From Rhizomys pruinosus (taxonomy: Eukaryota; Chordata; Mammalia; Rodentia; Spalacidae): a stretch of DNA of 64,000 bases. The DNA lies in contig VZQC01001015.1 of assembly GCA_009823505.1 (NCBI GenBank), forward strand, positions 1 to 64,000. The letters run 5' to 3'. Below the pieces are notes generated by a model. That model made no database searches. It worked only from the letters and a program-made list of their open reading frames with translations, and was not told the origin of the DNA. How positions within the stretch are numbered: the stretch's first letter is position 1; each line of letters starts with the position of its first letter. Made by a program: the position numbers and the translations under genes. Below are positions 31,396 to 41,949 of this stretch, in pieces.

Positions 31396-32549
31396 ATAAG
31401 CTCTGATATTTAAATGCCTTAATATGAAAATTCAGGATATCAGGAAAAGGAAGGTTAAAACCAGTGGATCCTGCTACCCTCGGAAAAACAAAGGACCCAA
31501 ATCAGTGGCCCATGCTGGTGTTTGGTTTAGGATTTTGGAGTTCCTCCCAAGGGTCATGAGTGCTAATATATGATAAGACAGTTTTTAATTTCCAAGCTCA
31601 TAATTTCACAACACATATTTTAATCAAAATAAAGATTAAAAGCAAACCATGACCTGGGAATTTCATTAAGCAGATCACTATATTGCTTTGTTTATTTATT
31701 GCATAAACACATCTCATGACAAAGCAAACATGCAACGTAAGTCAGGAAAAGAAAAAAGATCTCTTACGAAAGCTGGTGGTTTGCAAATGGTGAGCCCAAT
31801 GCAGGGTCAACAACGTGCTTCTGTTTGTCTGCGCCCTTGTTTGACCCCAAAGGCAGTGCTTTTGCAGGAAGTCTGTCCCTGTCCTCTCAACACCTGAAAG
31901 GAAGCTGGCAGATAAAGTCAAAGCAATTGGGAGTATGAGGGTGACTTTCTCAAAGGCGGGTGCTCTGAGTGAGAAGCTGCCCACTTTTCGGTGTCTTGAC
32001 AATTTCTTAAGATTCTTCGAAAGGCTGACCTACTTCTAATTCCTCGAGACGCTAGTCTGAAAGGTCATTAATCTAAGCTTGGCTCATGACGTTTGAGGCT
32101 TAAGACTCCTGTTTCTTAAATGTCAAAGGTGTGTCAGGGTTCCTTCTGAAATGTTGGTATCTCTATTCAGGCATGCCTCCGTTGGTGGAGAGAGGTACAT
32201 CTACCGTTTCCTTTCTCACGGAAACATTCGCCTAACCAAAGAAGCCACCTGTATTTTTGTTGGCTATTTGGATCTTTGCCGTGGATGAAAGAGACAAACC
32301 AATCTCCCCCACGCACTTTCTTGTTGTCAAGTACAGGGACAAACAGGTACGTGTTTGCTGAAAGGTTGACAGCATCAGACGTGCTCTCTGAGAGTAGAGT
32401 TGGTGGAAAACATGAAAGGACCAATTTATGCTTGTCACTCTTGGCTGTGTCTCCTCGTTGTCTGCAGGATGAAATCTGAGCACTTTGTTGTCACATCCAA
32501 AGTTCTTTCAGGCTTCTTTTTCCTTCACCAGCCCAACTTCTTACCTCTC
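31396..32549. other. Repeat-free sequence with retained CpGs
   Basis: Over 1.1 kb with no recognised repeat. The 31.7-32.4 kb part keeps several CpGs (cgaaaggctgacc, cctcgagacgctag, tcatgacgtttgagg). There is no long coherent ORF. It could be a conserved non-coding element, but only alignment could show that. Confidence 0.35.
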
Positions 32550-32830
32550 TCCAAACCTACCCTGACCTCTAAGAACAAGCCACACTTCAGTTTCCTTTAA
32601 GACCTTGTTCAACACAGCCATCCTCTCTCTCACATGACTGATCCTTCCCAGCCTTTCAGGGTTCAACCTGGACGTCTCTTTCTCAGGTGGCCTGACTGAC
32701 TCTCCTCAGCTGAGGGAGGGACTGCACTTTGGTGTTCCCATAGCAACAGGTACTGGCTGCAGGGATACTTTTCTGAATGTAATAGCCTGTGTACTTGTCC
32801 CCTTCTCTGTCGCTGCCTTGTTTATTCCCG
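32550..32830 (+). mobile_element. L2 LINE relic (probable)
   Basis: ttcagggttcaacctggacg, a tttctcaggtggcctgac block, and cacttgtcccc-like spacing match the L2 block ctcaaatgtcacctcctcagagagg. Confidence 0.5.
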
Positions 32831-34408
32831 TTCTCCATCCTCTCTCATCTCTTTCTCTTTCTCCTCCTTTGTTTGACTGCATTGTCCTTTTGCAGAATGC
32901 AACATCACAAAACATGCGATTCTCTTGGACTACTTCCACGTCCCTGCAGCCACCCTGCTCTGTGTCCCAGGTAGCTGACCCCTCCTCTATGTGCAACCAC
33001 TGCTCTAGATTTTGGGGGAACTTGTTTTTGTTACTTCAGGCTGGGCTATAAATTACCTCCGTTGTGGCTACTCCGGAAGTGCTCTTCTGTGCCTCGTGGC
33101 CGTCATTAACGATCTCAGTCTGGGTAAGCAGTCTCTCGCTGAATGAATCATTTTTCTTCTTCCTCCTGAGACTCCCAAGTCAGACCTCCTTTACTTGCAG
33201 TCCTTTCTCCCTGTTCTTTCCTTGGGGGGCACCCCAATTATAACTGTGTCTTCTAGACCACAACAGCCCTGTATCCTAGCACTATGCATCCCACATAGAG
33301 AACAGGTTCAACAATGTTGGCTCAATGCCGTTGTTGAATTTTGAGCTCCCAGGAGAAGATGGGTGGAAAGTTGCTAATTCCAGGCAAATATTCATTTCCT
33401 GTGCACATCATAGAGATGAGACAGGATTACAGTTGTTAGAGTGGAAAATTCCCTCGCTGTCGTGGCAGCAGATACCCATTATGTGTTCCAATGAAAGACT
33501 CGGGAATGGGCATAAAAATAATCCAGTGCGCAGCATCAAACATCCAGAGCATTCTTTTCCTTTGAAATGAGATCATCGGCTCCTGCAAGCCTTCACTCCA
33601 ACACCCATCTATCTAAATCTTCTCTCCAAGGACATGGGTAAAATGCAATTTGTTTCATAATAAGCCTCAGGAGTTTACTTTAAAGACATGATTACCCAGA
33701 AGGCAATGAGAGCTGTCTACAGTTTCATCTGTCTCAAGAATATTTCTATCCCAAAGAGAAACAAGATAGCTCCAAAGTATCACTGGAAATTCTGGCTTCT
33801 GAATTATGTAGAAAATACAAGTTTTGCCTATCTGTGATGTATGTGAAGCTGGATCATATTTCCCCAGTTAGAGTGTTCAGATATGGAACTCCATTCAGAA
33901 GCCCCCAGCTTTCTTTCAGTCCAAGATGTAGGTAGCACTTATTTTACTATTGTTTCATCCTTGGGTGACCATGTCAAGACCAAGCTGGTCATGGCAGACT
34001 CCAGCCTCTATCATGACCACTGTTCATGACATATCATGGGCTTTGCATGTCTTATTCGTCCCCCACCACTCCACTCAGTCCTCCTAGAATGCCAGAAGGT
34101 GTTGCTTTCAGCACCTTCATTTTACAGCTGGAAACATGGGGGCTTGGTGAGATATTAGGATTTCTGCAGCTGAGTGCAACAGACAGTACTTCCTCTGCTA
34201 CCGAGGTCCACCCATCTAAGTGAAGGAGATCAAGTCCAATTCCAGCTGCCGTTCTGCCTGGCACCCCCCCACCCCTGCTTTTGTATTTATCTTATTGTAT
34301 TGCATTGGTTTCACTCAAAGGTGAAAAAGTTGTCTATGAGTCTTTGGCCCACAGATTACCATTCCTCTCTGAGGTCCTTGTAGACTGTTAAGTTTCTTGG
34401 AATAGTAA
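32831..34408. other. Repeat-poor sequence
   Basis: About 1.6 kb with no young repeat. A weak L2-tail-like stretch (atcctagcactatgcatccc ... aacaggttcaacaatg) lies near 33270-33320. No gene recognised. Confidence 0.4.
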
Positions 34409-34681
34409 TGATATGATTTGGATAAGTTTATCAAAGGCCTATGGGCCAAAGACCTGGTGGATGGCTTGTAGCATGACTTGAAGGTACTGGGATCAGTGAG
34501 GTAGGTTCTTTTGAGAAGGAAGTTAGGTCATTGGGTGGGGAACATGTCTTTGATGGGATATTTGAATCTCAGCATCTTTTGGACAGGAACCTCTGAATCC
34601 AGGAGCTGCAGTAAATCTTTTCTCCTTCTAAATTGATTACCTTGGGTATTTTTATCACAGTGACAGAATGTCACTAACACA
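34409..34681 (+). mobile_element. MaLR-like solo LTR
   Basis: Starts tgatatgatttggataag and runs through gtcattgggtggggaacatg and tgggatatttgaatctcagc. The reversed counterpart of the usual end is present in sense (tattttta-tcacagtgaca), ending taacaca. TG...CA termini are intact. Confidence 0.65.
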
Positions 34682-34719
34682 GGCACACGGTGACAGAATG
34701 TCACTAACACATGCACACA
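34661..34719. repeat. 30-bp tandem duplication at the LTR edge
   Basis: tgacagaatgtcactaacac occurs at 34661 and 34691 with similar following bases (aggcacacgg/atgcacacag), covering the LTR 3' end. Confidence 0.9.
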
Positions 34720-34815
34720 GTGTAGGGTTACTCGCACAATCCCTGCCTTCATCTAACCCCCTCAAATTTTTATGCAGTTTCATGAAAGTGGAGGTAATCT
34801 TTTTCTGCATGGGAT

Positions 34816-35137
34816 CTTTTCAGTGTTTCCAGTTCCTTCCAGAGTTTGTCATTCTCTCTCTCTCTAGGTCCTTCTTGAGTTCTTCATTCTCTTTTCTCAG
34901 ATCTTTGATTTGCTCTTTATAATCTTGTAGTTCTTTAAATATGTTCCCAATTGTGTTTCTGATATCTGTGTCCTGGGCCATCCCCATGGGGATCCCACTG
35001 TAGGAATCTTCCACAGGGTTGGTAGAGCTTGATGGGGGATTATCCTGCTCCTTTCCTGTGTTGTCTCTTCTTCGTGTTCCTGGCATGTGGGCTTCTCCTT
35101 GCCTGTATTCCAATGTAGGTCCTAAATGCCTCTTCAC
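34816..35137 (-). pseudogene. L1 ORF1 N-terminal fragment
   Basis: An antisense open frame of about 105 codons (34820-35137) encodes an acidic and basic N-terminal part (RRRDNTGKEQDNPP). A heptad-like coiled coil follows, with KDLRKENEELKKDLERER near its end, as expected for the trimerising coil of the L1 ORF1 RNA chaperone. It aligns with the ORF1 5' part of the large L1 at 12.45-12.70 kb. No ATG opens it: the frame begins at a GTG and an in-frame stop lies ten codons upstream, so the true start is lost or mutated. The RRM and C-terminal domain are absent. The frame ends at 34820 near the junction with unrelated DNA. It is a fragment of about one third of ORF1 and not a gene. Confidence 0.75.
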
Positions 35138-35475
35138 TGTGTTGAAGGCTTGCTTTGCTTGCCTCCTTCAGATGTCTTCATAACCCCAGTTGGTGACGGA
35201 CGGGGCGACTGTGGGTGGGCTCTTTAGCCCATGCCCCTGCACCTGAGCTTGCCTCAGCTGGTCTCAGGAGATCTCAGATCTCGAGACTCACAGAACCCTA
35301 CCTTTTATGCCATCTGGGAGGATAACTCCGCCCCCACAACCACAAAAGCCAATTAAGCCAAAGACAACTGGATTAATGGATTAACTGGATTAAATCAATC
35401 AACAATCAGCCTTGCTGAAGCACCCAGCTGCTGCCTACCTACCTGACCTTGCCTCAGCTGGTCTCGGGAGGACTC
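35138..35475 (-). promoter_or_regulatory. L1 5' UTR with ~200-bp promoter monomers
   Basis: The motif cttgcctcagctggtctc occurs at 35248-35265 and 35448-35465, exactly 200 bp apart, with matching flanks. The unit contains a GC box-like ctccgccccc (35327-35336). A 200-bp period fits monomer-type L1 promoters of murine rodents. One full monomer and the start of a second remain. Confidence 0.65.
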
Positions 35476-35740
35476 CAAAAGGGACTACTTATAACTACAG
35501 CCCATTCTGCGATCCTTTGTAGATCTGGGAGGTATACATCCAAGCCAGAAGATCTTCCCTCTCACCAAACTGTGCCCTTTCTAATTCTTCTATCCATATC
35601 AAATGTCCTTTATCCTCATTCACAGCAGCTGGTGGCCTTAGCATCCTCAAACAGGCACCCTAGAGACTCAGTTCACCACCAGGCACTAGTTGTATGCAAC
35701 TCTCTGCCTCATGACCTGACAGTGATGCTGTCGACAGCGT

Positions 35741-35908
35741 ACACCTGTGTGGGGGGCTGTCCTGGGCATTGTAGAATGTTGGGTAGTATCTTGGCTTCTG
35801 TCCACTGAAGGCTGTCAATAATCTCCACCCTGTCAGGACAGCTGACAATGTCTCCTGACATCCTCAAACATTCCCGTAGGCCAAAATAGCCCCTGGTTGA
35901 AAAGCACT
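35741..35908 (+). mobile_element. MER5A (hAT-Charlie) DNA transposon fossil
   Basis: ggggggctgtcctgggcatt, tagaatgttgggtagtatc, tgtctcctgacatcctcaaa and the terminal inverted repeat gcccctggttgaaaagcact match MER5A in order. Ancient non-autonomous element. Confidence 0.9.
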
Positions 35909-36615
35909 GGTGTAGCGAATGACAGGTGGGGTTTGTATCAATACAGGAAGCTCAGTCTTGGCAGAAGTGCAGCTAACTCTGCCCATGCCTCCATGCCAAG
36001 ATTCCCTGGAGCATGCTCAGTGGTGGCTATGATTCTCCTCCAAGAAGAAGGGAGTCTGGAGCCCCTGAGGTAAACATCTCTGTGTGGGTGAATAAATAAA
36101 GAAGCCAAGGGGAGAATCAGACGGGTAGGTGGTGAATAACAGAGCCAAGACTTGAGGTGAGGGCCTTTTGGAGCATCATTACTGCTGCTTTGGCCATGAA
36201 ATATTGCTCTGTGGCCCTCCTGTTTGAGGAAGAATCAAGTGAAAATGAACAGTGCAAGCTCAGACCTGGACAACACATGCAGGAGGGGGGCCCCACTCCA
36301 CCTAGCAAACCAACCAGTGTTTTCTGTCACTTCCCAAAACACGACACAGAGGCCACACAATGATCCCTCCTTTGCTACATTTCCCTGCCAATCTAAGGGG
36401 TGGGGAGGATATATCCGAGATGGTTCCATCCATCGAGTTATGTAACTGTGACCCTTAGCTTAGCCACGACCACACTAGCACTTCATTTTTTTTAAGCACC
36501 AGACATCAGGGAATGCCTGTGATGTTTACTACTTAAATTCTCAGCATTGAGGCTCTCAGTGAAGGTTCCGTGAATGAAGGAATCCATGAATGAATGACTC
36601 TGTCTTGATAGTGAG
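35909..36615. other. Unassigned non-coding sequence
   Basis: No confident repeat. A short tgaatgaatgactc motif near 36587-36600 recalls an L2 tail. Overlapping 60-70-codon ORFs carry no domain signature. Confidence 0.35.
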
Positions 36616-36905
36616 TAATCTGGGGACATGGAAGATAGCTAAGTGGGTAAAGTGCTTCCTGTGTGATAATGAGTTTGGATCTAATACCCACATAAAAAGC
36701 CGTACATGAAAACACATGTCTGTAGTCTCAGTACTGTGGAGATGGTAAAAGAAGATGTCCAGGGCTTGCTGGCCAGTCAGTGGGGCTGAAGAGGTTCAGG
36801 CTGAATGAGAGCCCTTGTCTCAAATAATAAGCTGGACAGACATAGTGGAAGACACTCAACCTTGACCTCTGGCCTCCTCCTGAACATGTACACGTGTGTT
36901 TGTGT
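36616..36905 (+). mobile_element. B4/RSINE1-type SINE
   Basis: taagtgggtaaagtgcttcc, tgaaaacacatgtctgtagt, the diagnostic ccagggcttgctggccagtc, and cctctggcctcc before a TG/CA-rich end. Confidence 0.85.
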
Positions 36906-37514
36906 ACCTACACCAATAAGTCCATAGATACACACCAAAGAGTTATTGTGACTTTCATCGCTTTTCTCAGTATTAGACCATGAGCTGAATTTAGTACTGG
37001 GATTAGCAAAGTACTGGGATTATGGCATATCACAAAACAAAGAAGACTCAACATGATTTGGGGGCCCATCATCAACTAGCCTGGCACGGTTGGGGGGAAA
37101 GATCTCCCACTGAATCTCTTTGGGGATTTCTTCTTGGATTGGGGAGAAAGTTCTTGCTGGACCACTGTAGCCTTCACTGTGGCTTTGTCATTTGATAACG
37201 TCTTTTTATCAACCCAATGCAGACATAAGCTTTGACGCTTCACTGGGCAAGTCTGTGTGGAATCTCATAATATTCTTATATCTACACCAGGAGATAGCAA
37301 AGGGGGTCAGCTATTTAAGGCAAAGGCTTCTTGGTATTGTACATTTATGGCCTCTGTCTAATATTTCCATGTAGATAAAGTTAGCTGAGCAGAAAGAGGA
37401 AAAGTAGTTGAAAGAAATGTATTTTAGACCCCTATTTGTCACAGAGACACTGCAAAATTGATGTATGTGGTACAAATACAAATGGAGTATGAGAAATGCT
37501 GTTGATGGACATGG
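36906..37514. other. Unique non-coding sequence
   Basis: No recognised repeat or gene. Confidence 0.4.
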
Positions 37515-37700
37515 CTTTGAATCCTGATTATGTCTCTCTGGTAGGACGGCTATCAGCACGTTGTTTAGTGCTTGTAAGCCGAGGATTTCCCCAGATGGAA
37601 ATGAGGGTGGTTCTGTCATGTAATTTTAATGAGATAATATATGTGCGAGTACTTGCTTTATTCCTAGGCATGTAGGAAACCCTGCAAACATGGCTGCCAG
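37515..37700 (+). mobile_element. MIR SINE relic
   Basis: ctttgaatcctgattatgtc at the 5' side, then atttccccagatggaaatga and taatgagataatatatgtg at the 3' side follow MIR order. Confidence 0.65.
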
Positions 37701-38307
37701 CCGTGGTTACTATTCTATCTTGTTTCCCCATGAGCGGATGTCACTATTAGGTGAGTTGTTGACAAGCCCTGGTCATAATACCAGAACTGAAAAGCCATCC
37801 TTCTGTTATTCTGAAACAGTCTGGTTTCATTATCTGCCCTGGAGTGGCCTCGAGTCGACAAAGACTCCTGATGGCCAATTATTGTCACAAGGATCAGCTG
37901 CTCACCGACTCTTCTAAGACTATTGTTCTTGGCAGGTGTTTCTCAGCACTCTCTTGGTTTACAAATAATGTTAATAAGTGGAAGAAGTCACTTCCTTCAG
38001 TTTCACTGGTGTGCGTTTCACAAGCAGTCTGCTTCAGCGAGTGGTGGAGAATTACATCATCGTAGCTCTAGTGGTTGGCTCACATTTTGTTTGGTAAAGA
38101 AGGGCATCTGGTTGTCTGCCATAAACATTTCTGAGCCACAATTGTCAGGGAAATGTTAGAGACTCTTGGGGCTTAAGTGTTCTGCATCTTTGGGCAGATC
38201 TGAAAAGAGACTCCAGGTAAAATCTGGGTTTCACAGCTCAGTTGGCCTCTGAATTTTATCTCAATTGTTTCTACTTCCTCCTTATTCTCCTTCTTCAGAG
38301 ATTATTT
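37701..38307. other. Unique non-coding sequence
   Basis: No recognised repeat. Overlapping short plus ORFs only. Confidence 0.4.
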
Positions 38308-38450
38308 ATTTTAGAGACAGGCTCTCATCCTGTAGCTCAGGCTGGCATAGAAACTCAGTGTGCATTTCAAAGTAGTCTCAAACACATATAGGTCACCCTG
38401 CTTGTGTCTCCTGAGTGCTGGGGCTACAGGTATGCCCCTCTATGACCAGA
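38308..38450 (-). mobile_element. Old B1/B4-related SINE, antisense
   Basis: gagacaggctctcatcctgt, gtagctcaggctggcataga and gagtgctggggctacaggta follow the reversed B1 order with heavy divergence. Confidence 0.65.
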
Positions 38451-38645
38451 AATCTCAGTACCTTTTGCTGGCCTCCTCTCTCCAGCTCTGATACTCCAAG
38501 AATAAAGTTTGATTGCCTGGGTTGATGGTATTTGTAAAGTGCTATCTTTGTAAAGATAAGGCATATCAGATACTGAAGAAGTTTGGAGTAAAAGGAGCAG
38601 GGTTAAGGAGTTTAGGGGGTCCAACTCCTTACCTCTAGGGGATGT

Positions 38646-39195
38646 CTTAACCTGTTTTCCAGTCCTATAACAAAACCCAGAACTAACTAATTTATAAAGA
38701 AATAGAAGTTTTGCTGGGCGTGGTGGCGCATGCCTTTAATCCTAACACTTGGGAGGGAGAAGTAGGTGGATCTCTTCGAGTTCAAGGCCCACCTGGTCTA
38801 CATAGTGAGCTCCAAGCCAGCTGGGACTAAAAGGAGAACCTGTCTCAAAAAGACAAAAGAAAAAAAAAAGACAGAAGTTTTTCTAGCTCACAGTTCTCGA
38901 GCCTGGGAAGCCCAAGAGCATGTGAACATGTGCTCGGCCTCTGACAATGGCCTTCCTGCTGCTGGGAATGTGGGAGAGGGCCTTACATGGAGAGCTGGAG
39001 CATGCTAGTCCTTTCTGCTCCTTTTATGAAACCACAAATGCCATCTCAGGGCTCCTCCCCCTATGTCCTCATCTAATCCCAAAGCCCCACCTCCAACTAC
39101 CATCAACATTGGGAAGGAGGGTGGTGTCAGAAGAACGCTTGGTGGTCAGGTCCACCTGCTTCTCAGTGATCTCTAACAAATGGACTCTACCTGTG
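38646..39195 (-). mobile_element. MaLR-type LTR, antisense, split by a B1
   Basis: ccagtcctataacaaaaccc and actaatttataaagaaatag occur, then after the B1 agctcacagttctcgagcc, agagcatgtgaacatg and aaagccccacctccaac. This is the reversed order of mammalian MaLR LTRs (MST/MLT-like). Confidence 0.75.
38713..38872 (+). mobile_element. B1 SINE inserted in LTR
   Basis: gctgggcgtggtggcgcatg through a ctgtctcaaaaagac block and A-rich tail. Short TSDs (agaagtttt) at 38704-38712 and 38873-38881. Confidence 0.93.
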
Positions 39196-39480
39196 AGGAT
39201 AGCCATGTGGGCATTTTAGCTAGGGAGAAGTAGGTAGAGGAAGGGAGAGCAAGGCAATGGCCTTCCATGACTCAGAATCCCACACTGCCTTTCTACCAGA
39301 GCCCATTTACTAAATACCTTCTTCCCCAGCACTGTTAAGAAGACCGATTGGTCTATAATGGGCTATCCTGTTGTAGAAGATCAACTGAAAGTTGTCCTTA
39401 TTTTCTTACCCATGAGTATTTATCAAATTTTGAGAAAAAGACATTCATTGGTGTGTGTGCATGTGTGTGTGCACATGCTA
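39196..39480. other. Unassigned sequence before TG array
   Basis: No repeat or gene recognised, apart from TG-rich DNA after 39445. Confidence 0.4.
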
Positions 39481-39508
39481 GTGTGTGTGTGTGTGTGTGT
39501 GTGTGTGG
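39481..39508. repeat. (GT)n microsatellite
   Basis: About 14 GT units, preceded by an interrupted TG-rich stretch from 39449. Confidence 0.95.
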
Positions 39509-39511
39509 TGT

Positions 39512-39650
39512 TTTGGTTTTCTTTGAAGACTGAATTTTGCTGTGTAGCCCAGGATAGTCTCCACTTACCATATAGACCAGGCTGGCTTCTAAAGCAAGAT
39601 AACTGCCTACATTTCCGAAGTGCTGGGATTAGAGGCATGTGCTACCATAC
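39512..39650 (-). mobile_element. Old B1 SINE, antisense
   Basis: gctgtgtagcccaggatagt, agaccaggctggcttctaa and gtgctgggattagaggcatg follow the reversed B1 order. Confidence 0.8.
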
Positions 39651-39658
39651 TGCTTTGC

Positions 39659-39826
39659 TGTTTTTTTTTTTGTTGTTGTTGTTTTTTTGTCTTTTTGAAA
39701 CAGGTCTTCCTGTAGCCCCAGCTGTCCTGGAACTCTCTATGTAGACCAGGCTGGCCTTGAACTCACAAAGATCTGTCTGCCTCTGCCTCCCAAGTGCTAG
39801 GAAGGCGTGCGCCACCACGCCTGGCT
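39659..39826 (-). mobile_element. B1 SINE, antisense, with TSD
   Basis: Poly-T/TTG tail, then a reversed B1 to caccacgcctggc. TSDs tgctttgct at 39651-39659 and 39827-39835, inserted at the end of the older B1. Confidence 0.92.
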
Positions 39827-39835
39827 TGCTTTGCT

Positions 39836-40709
39836 TATTATCATTAGGCTTGAAGCCCACTCTCGATTGCTGGGGTGAGGGCAACAGCTTCGAAGACAGA
39901 GCCTTGCCTTGGAGAACTTCTAGTTTAGAAAAACAGCCACAAGTAAGGAAATGAGCAAATATAAAAAATGGTGGTAAATTGCAGCAAGTGTTTTGAAAGA
40001 GTAGAAAATCTAAATGTTTATGTAGTCAGTAACCAGGAGTCATCTTCTCTGGAAAGATGCCTGCCAAGGCTCTCTGAGACAGGATCCTTATAACACGGAC
40101 TCTGGGAAGCAGATGAAACTCAGGGTGTGCTGGAGTAGTAGGCAGGAGGGGAAAGAGGAGAAGCCAGGGCTGTGCGCAAGGCTGCAGTGGTATTTCAGAA
40201 GCATATAGTTGAGTCAAAATTCCAACAGTCCATGATAGCATTTTTATAAAGTCAAATCCAAGCAAAACTAAGTAATTTATCATTTCAAGATGCGTACATG
40301 AGGGACAAAACAGAATACCAAAGAAGCAGGAAGCTAGAAGAGAGAATTTGGACTCACACACACCAGGAGGCGAGGAGAGGGACCAGAGAATAAATAGTGG
40401 AAGCCCAGGCACGAGAAGTTCTCATTTTAAAGTTAGATGGGAGGTTCTGGTTTTGGATGTTATGTTATAGGTACGAAGTTTGATGTTCTGTTCTGAACTT
40501 ACATATGTGTTAGATGTATTTTTGGATACATCAGCATTATCTAATCTAACACATTTTAACAACATAGAGGAGGAACACCAAGCCAAGTGCCCGCAGAATC
40601 CAGGCAGGTCCTGTAAAGGGGAATTGGGTTAGCTAGGTTCATGGGGAGCCCCAGTGTACTGGTCTGCCTGTGGGTGGTGCCCCGTTCTGGTCCCAGCTCT
40701 TGTTTCCAG
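39836..40709. other. Unassigned sequence; weak L2-like trace
   Basis: gccttgccttggagaacttc and tctagtttagaaaaaca near 39900-39935 recall the L2 block tccctgccctcaaggagcttacagtctag. Otherwise unassigned. An antisense frame of 128 codons (40026-40412) lacks domain signatures. Confidence 0.35.
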
Positions 40710-40755
40710 TTTTGTTTTGTTTTGTTTTGTTTTGTCTTGTTTTGTTTTGTTTTTA
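40710..40755. repeat. (TTTTG)n pentanucleotide repeat
   Basis: About nine TTTTG units with one TCTTG variant. Confidence 0.95.
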
Positions 40756-40790
40756 AGAAGCCCTATACCTGTGCTTTTATAAAAATCTCT

Positions 40791-40940
40791 CAGCCAAGCA
40801 TGGTAGCCCGGGTCTTTAGCACTTGGAAGGCAGAAGCAGGCAGATCTCTGTGAGTTCAAAGCCAGCCTGGTCGACAGAGTGAGTTCCAGGACAGCTGGGG
40901 AGCTAGAGGGAGACCTTGTCTCAAAAAGACCAAAAAACAA
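40791..40940 (+). mobile_element. B1 SINE
   Basis: agccaagcatggtagcccgg through agagggagaccttgtctc. A three-base insertion interrupts the usual gctggggcta block. Confidence 0.9.
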
Positions 40941-41000
40941 TCTCTTAAATTTCAAATGTTGGTGATAGTATCTCAAATTTCAAATGTTGGTGATGGTTTC
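40941..41000. repeat. 30-bp tandem duplication
   Basis: tctcttaaatttcaaatgtt at 40941 and tctcaaatttcaaatgttgg at 40971 start two copies of a 30-bp unit with few differences. Confidence 0.85.
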
Positions 41001-41022
41001 AAACTTTAAAAACTCTGTAGAG

Positions 41023-41181
41023 CCAGGCGTGGTGGCGCACGCCTTTAATCCTAGCATTTGGGAGGCAGAGGCAGGCGGATCTCTGAGTTCAAGGCCAGCG
41101 TGGTCTACAGAGTGAGTTCCAGGACAGCCAGAGCTACAGGGAGACCCTGTCTCAAAAAGACCAAAAAAAAAAAAAAACAAA
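41023..41181 (+). mobile_element. B1 SINE with perfect TSD
   Basis: ccaggcgtggtggcgcacgc through a gagaccctgtctcaaaaaga block. Perfect 12-bp TSDs (aactctgtagag) at 41011-41022 and 41182-41193. Confidence 0.97.
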
Positions 41182-41236
41182 CAACTCTGTAGAGACAAAC
41201 ACTAAGTCTCTGTAGAGACAAACACACTAAGTCTCT
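41182..41236. repeat. 23-25-bp tandem duplication next to B1 TSD
   Basis: ctctgtagagacaaaca...ctaagt at 41184-41206 is repeated at 41207-41231 (two extra bases), and ctctg starts again at 41232. Confidence 0.9.
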
Positions 41237-41328
41237 GAAATAAAGCACGGGGAGGCAAAGCCTGATTCAGAGCCCATGAAAAAGAAGAGTGTCTAAATTT
41301 ACTTCTACCATATTGCCCTGCTCGGAAA

Positions 41329-41329
41329 G

Positions 41330-41365
<36 letters not shown>
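41329..41365. repeat. (AGGC)n microsatellite
   Basis: About nine GCAG units. Confidence 0.95.
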
Positions 41366-41366
<1 letters not shown>

Positions 41367-41949
41367 AATGCATCCCAGCATCCCAGCATGCCCTGAGTGA
41401 GCTATTTCTAACCTGCCACCCTCTGGGAGGCTGCTCTGCTCTCACCTGCTCTTCTCACCTCTAAGTTTGGAAATTGTGAAGGTGGTGTGAGTGCAGTGAA
41501 GCAGCGGGTGCAGCCGGCCTGGGCCTGGGCCTGGGCTCCATCGTGCTCTCTGTCCAGCATCTTCACCCCAGCCTTCTCCCTGCTTGCTAGCTGTTTGTAA
41601 CACCCCCGATGAGGGTGTCAGGGGAGGAGTGGTTGATCTCAGCTGTCTAGGCCATTCCATGCTGTTAGGTCCTGTTAGGACAGAACACTTGCTGGTTTTT
41701 TTTTTTTTTTCTTTGAAAAAAATTTATGCAGAATCTTGATAAACGCATGAATGAGATGAGAATGGAAGGATGATGGGGGGTGTCTCCAGTGAGTGGGGGA
41801 GGGGAAGATAATAAGAGAGGGGAAAATATGTTTTTCCTCATATGTGGAATCTATATTTGTGTGCATGCACAGGTGTGTGACAACAAAAGAGATTATTTAG
41901 AAGGTGGAAGGGAATCAGAGAGGTGGGCAATGGGAAATATGAGCACAGC
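41366..41949. other. Unassigned sequence
   Basis: Includes a short hexamer repeat (gcctgg, three units near 41517-41536) and a poly-T run at 41696-41711. No gene recognised. Confidence 0.4.

Noticed and set aside
34820..35137. Possible small coiled-coil protein gene
   Set aside because: Homology to the ORF1 start of the large L1 and the adjoining monomeric L1 5' UTR make it an L1 fragment.
39358..39744. 128-codon plus frame with valine/cysteine repeats
   Set aside because: Runs through a (GT)n array and two antisense B1 SINEs. The translation is repeat-derived.
40026..40412. 128-codon antisense open frame
   Set aside because: Hydrophobic stretches suggest membrane segments, but no start context, family match or neighbouring exon supports it.
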